From an uncultured Olsenella sp. (GTDB lineage Bacteria; Actinomycetota; Coriobacteriia; Coriobacteriales; Atopobiaceae): a DNA stretch of 27,017 bases. Position 1 is the first letter of the stretch. The number at the start of each line of letters is the position of its first letter. The position numbers were made by a program, and so were the translations under genes. Under the pieces are notes generated by a model that did no database searches, had not been told where the DNA came from, and saw only the letters and a list, made by a program, of their open reading frames with translations. Positions 26,890-27,017 of the stretch are shown piece after piece. The stretch spans positions 1 to 27,017 of the forward strand of contig CAMXZR010000013.1 in assembly GCA_947253595.1 (NCBI GenBank), read 5' to 3'.

Positions 26890-26926
26890 GCCGTCGGGGC
26901 CGCGTTCGCGGGCATTCTCCCGACGG
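26890..26926 (-). other. Hairpin behind the gene at the right edge
   Basis: On the minus strand CCGTCGGG and CCCGACGG form an 8-bp stem around a GC-rich loop, located downstream of the TAG at 26943-26945. No T-tract follows, so a terminator role is uncertain. Confidence 0.4.
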
Positions 26927-26942
26927 GCACGGGACGCGGGAG

Positions 26943-27017
26943 CTAGTCGCCCGCGCCGCCAAGGGTCGCCCCGTCGCCCTCCAGCGCGGCCCCGGCCTCC
27001 CCCATCTGGACCTCGAC
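26943..27017 (-). CDS. C-terminal end of an unidentified gene, cut by the window edge
   Basis: The minus strand is open from the window edge to TAG: VEVQMGEAGAALEGDGATLG followed by GAGD. Only 24 residues are visible, acidic and Gly/Ala-rich, with codon use like its neighbours. The family cannot be identified from this end. Confidence 0.55.
   Translation of the reverse strand, partial: VEVQMGEAGAALEGDGATLGGAGD

Overview
The window looks like a high-GC actinobacterial chromosome, most likely from the Coriobacteriia and near Olsenella/Atopobiaceae. The reasons are the GC-rich codon use, a complete actinobacterial Ser/Thr-kinase, FHA and PP2C cell-wall operon, and a SEDS elongase fused to a class B penicillin-binding protein. 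The genus is an inference from gene content; no 16S gene is present.

Bases 1 to about 7229 are the right-hand part of an integrated element, probably a temperate prophage whose left end lies outside the window. A leftward early operon (1 to about 1917) carries a replisome-organizer-like protein cut by the window edge, an excisionase-like HTH protein, small hypothetical proteins and an XRE regulator. A rightward lysogeny module carries a SieB-like exclusion protein, a LexA/CI-type repressor with substituted catalytic residues, DinD, a DUF3644 protein and a tyrosine integrase. Between them, an AT-rich switch region (about 2758-3340) holds a divergent HTH gene and operator-like palindromes. The element ends at a fragment of the 3' end of a tRNA-Ser gene (7201-7229), followed by that tRNA's own terminator, which marks attR.

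Bases 7270-10122 are ordinary chromosome: tRNA-Arg(ACG), an unknown gene preceded by a perfect 40-bp palindrome with a LexA-box-like core, serS, a small membrane protein and tRNA-Leu(CAG).

Bases 10123-19629 form a rightward operon: a Ser/Thr kinase with a polytopic C-terminus, FhaA-like and FhaB-like FHA proteins, a PP2C phosphatase, the FtsW/RodA-PBP fusion and PknB with four PASTA repeats. The first four junctions overlap or abut, suggesting co-translation. Together they would sense wall fragments through the PASTA domains, relay the signal by phosphorylation and FHA binding, and drive septal or lateral peptidoglycan synthesis.

Bases 19630-27017 carry tRNA-Arg(CCT) and then leftward genes: a two-TM protein, purC, a sensor kinase, its OmpR-type regulator, a Tat-type lipoprotein, purB and the last codons of an unidentified gene. 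No stretch longer than 300 bases lacks a gene or RNA. The larger gaps (1445-1661, 2481-2757, 7270-7412, 9394-9545, 19630-19809, 19886-20090) hold promoters, terminators, small candidate ORFs or nothing that I recognise.
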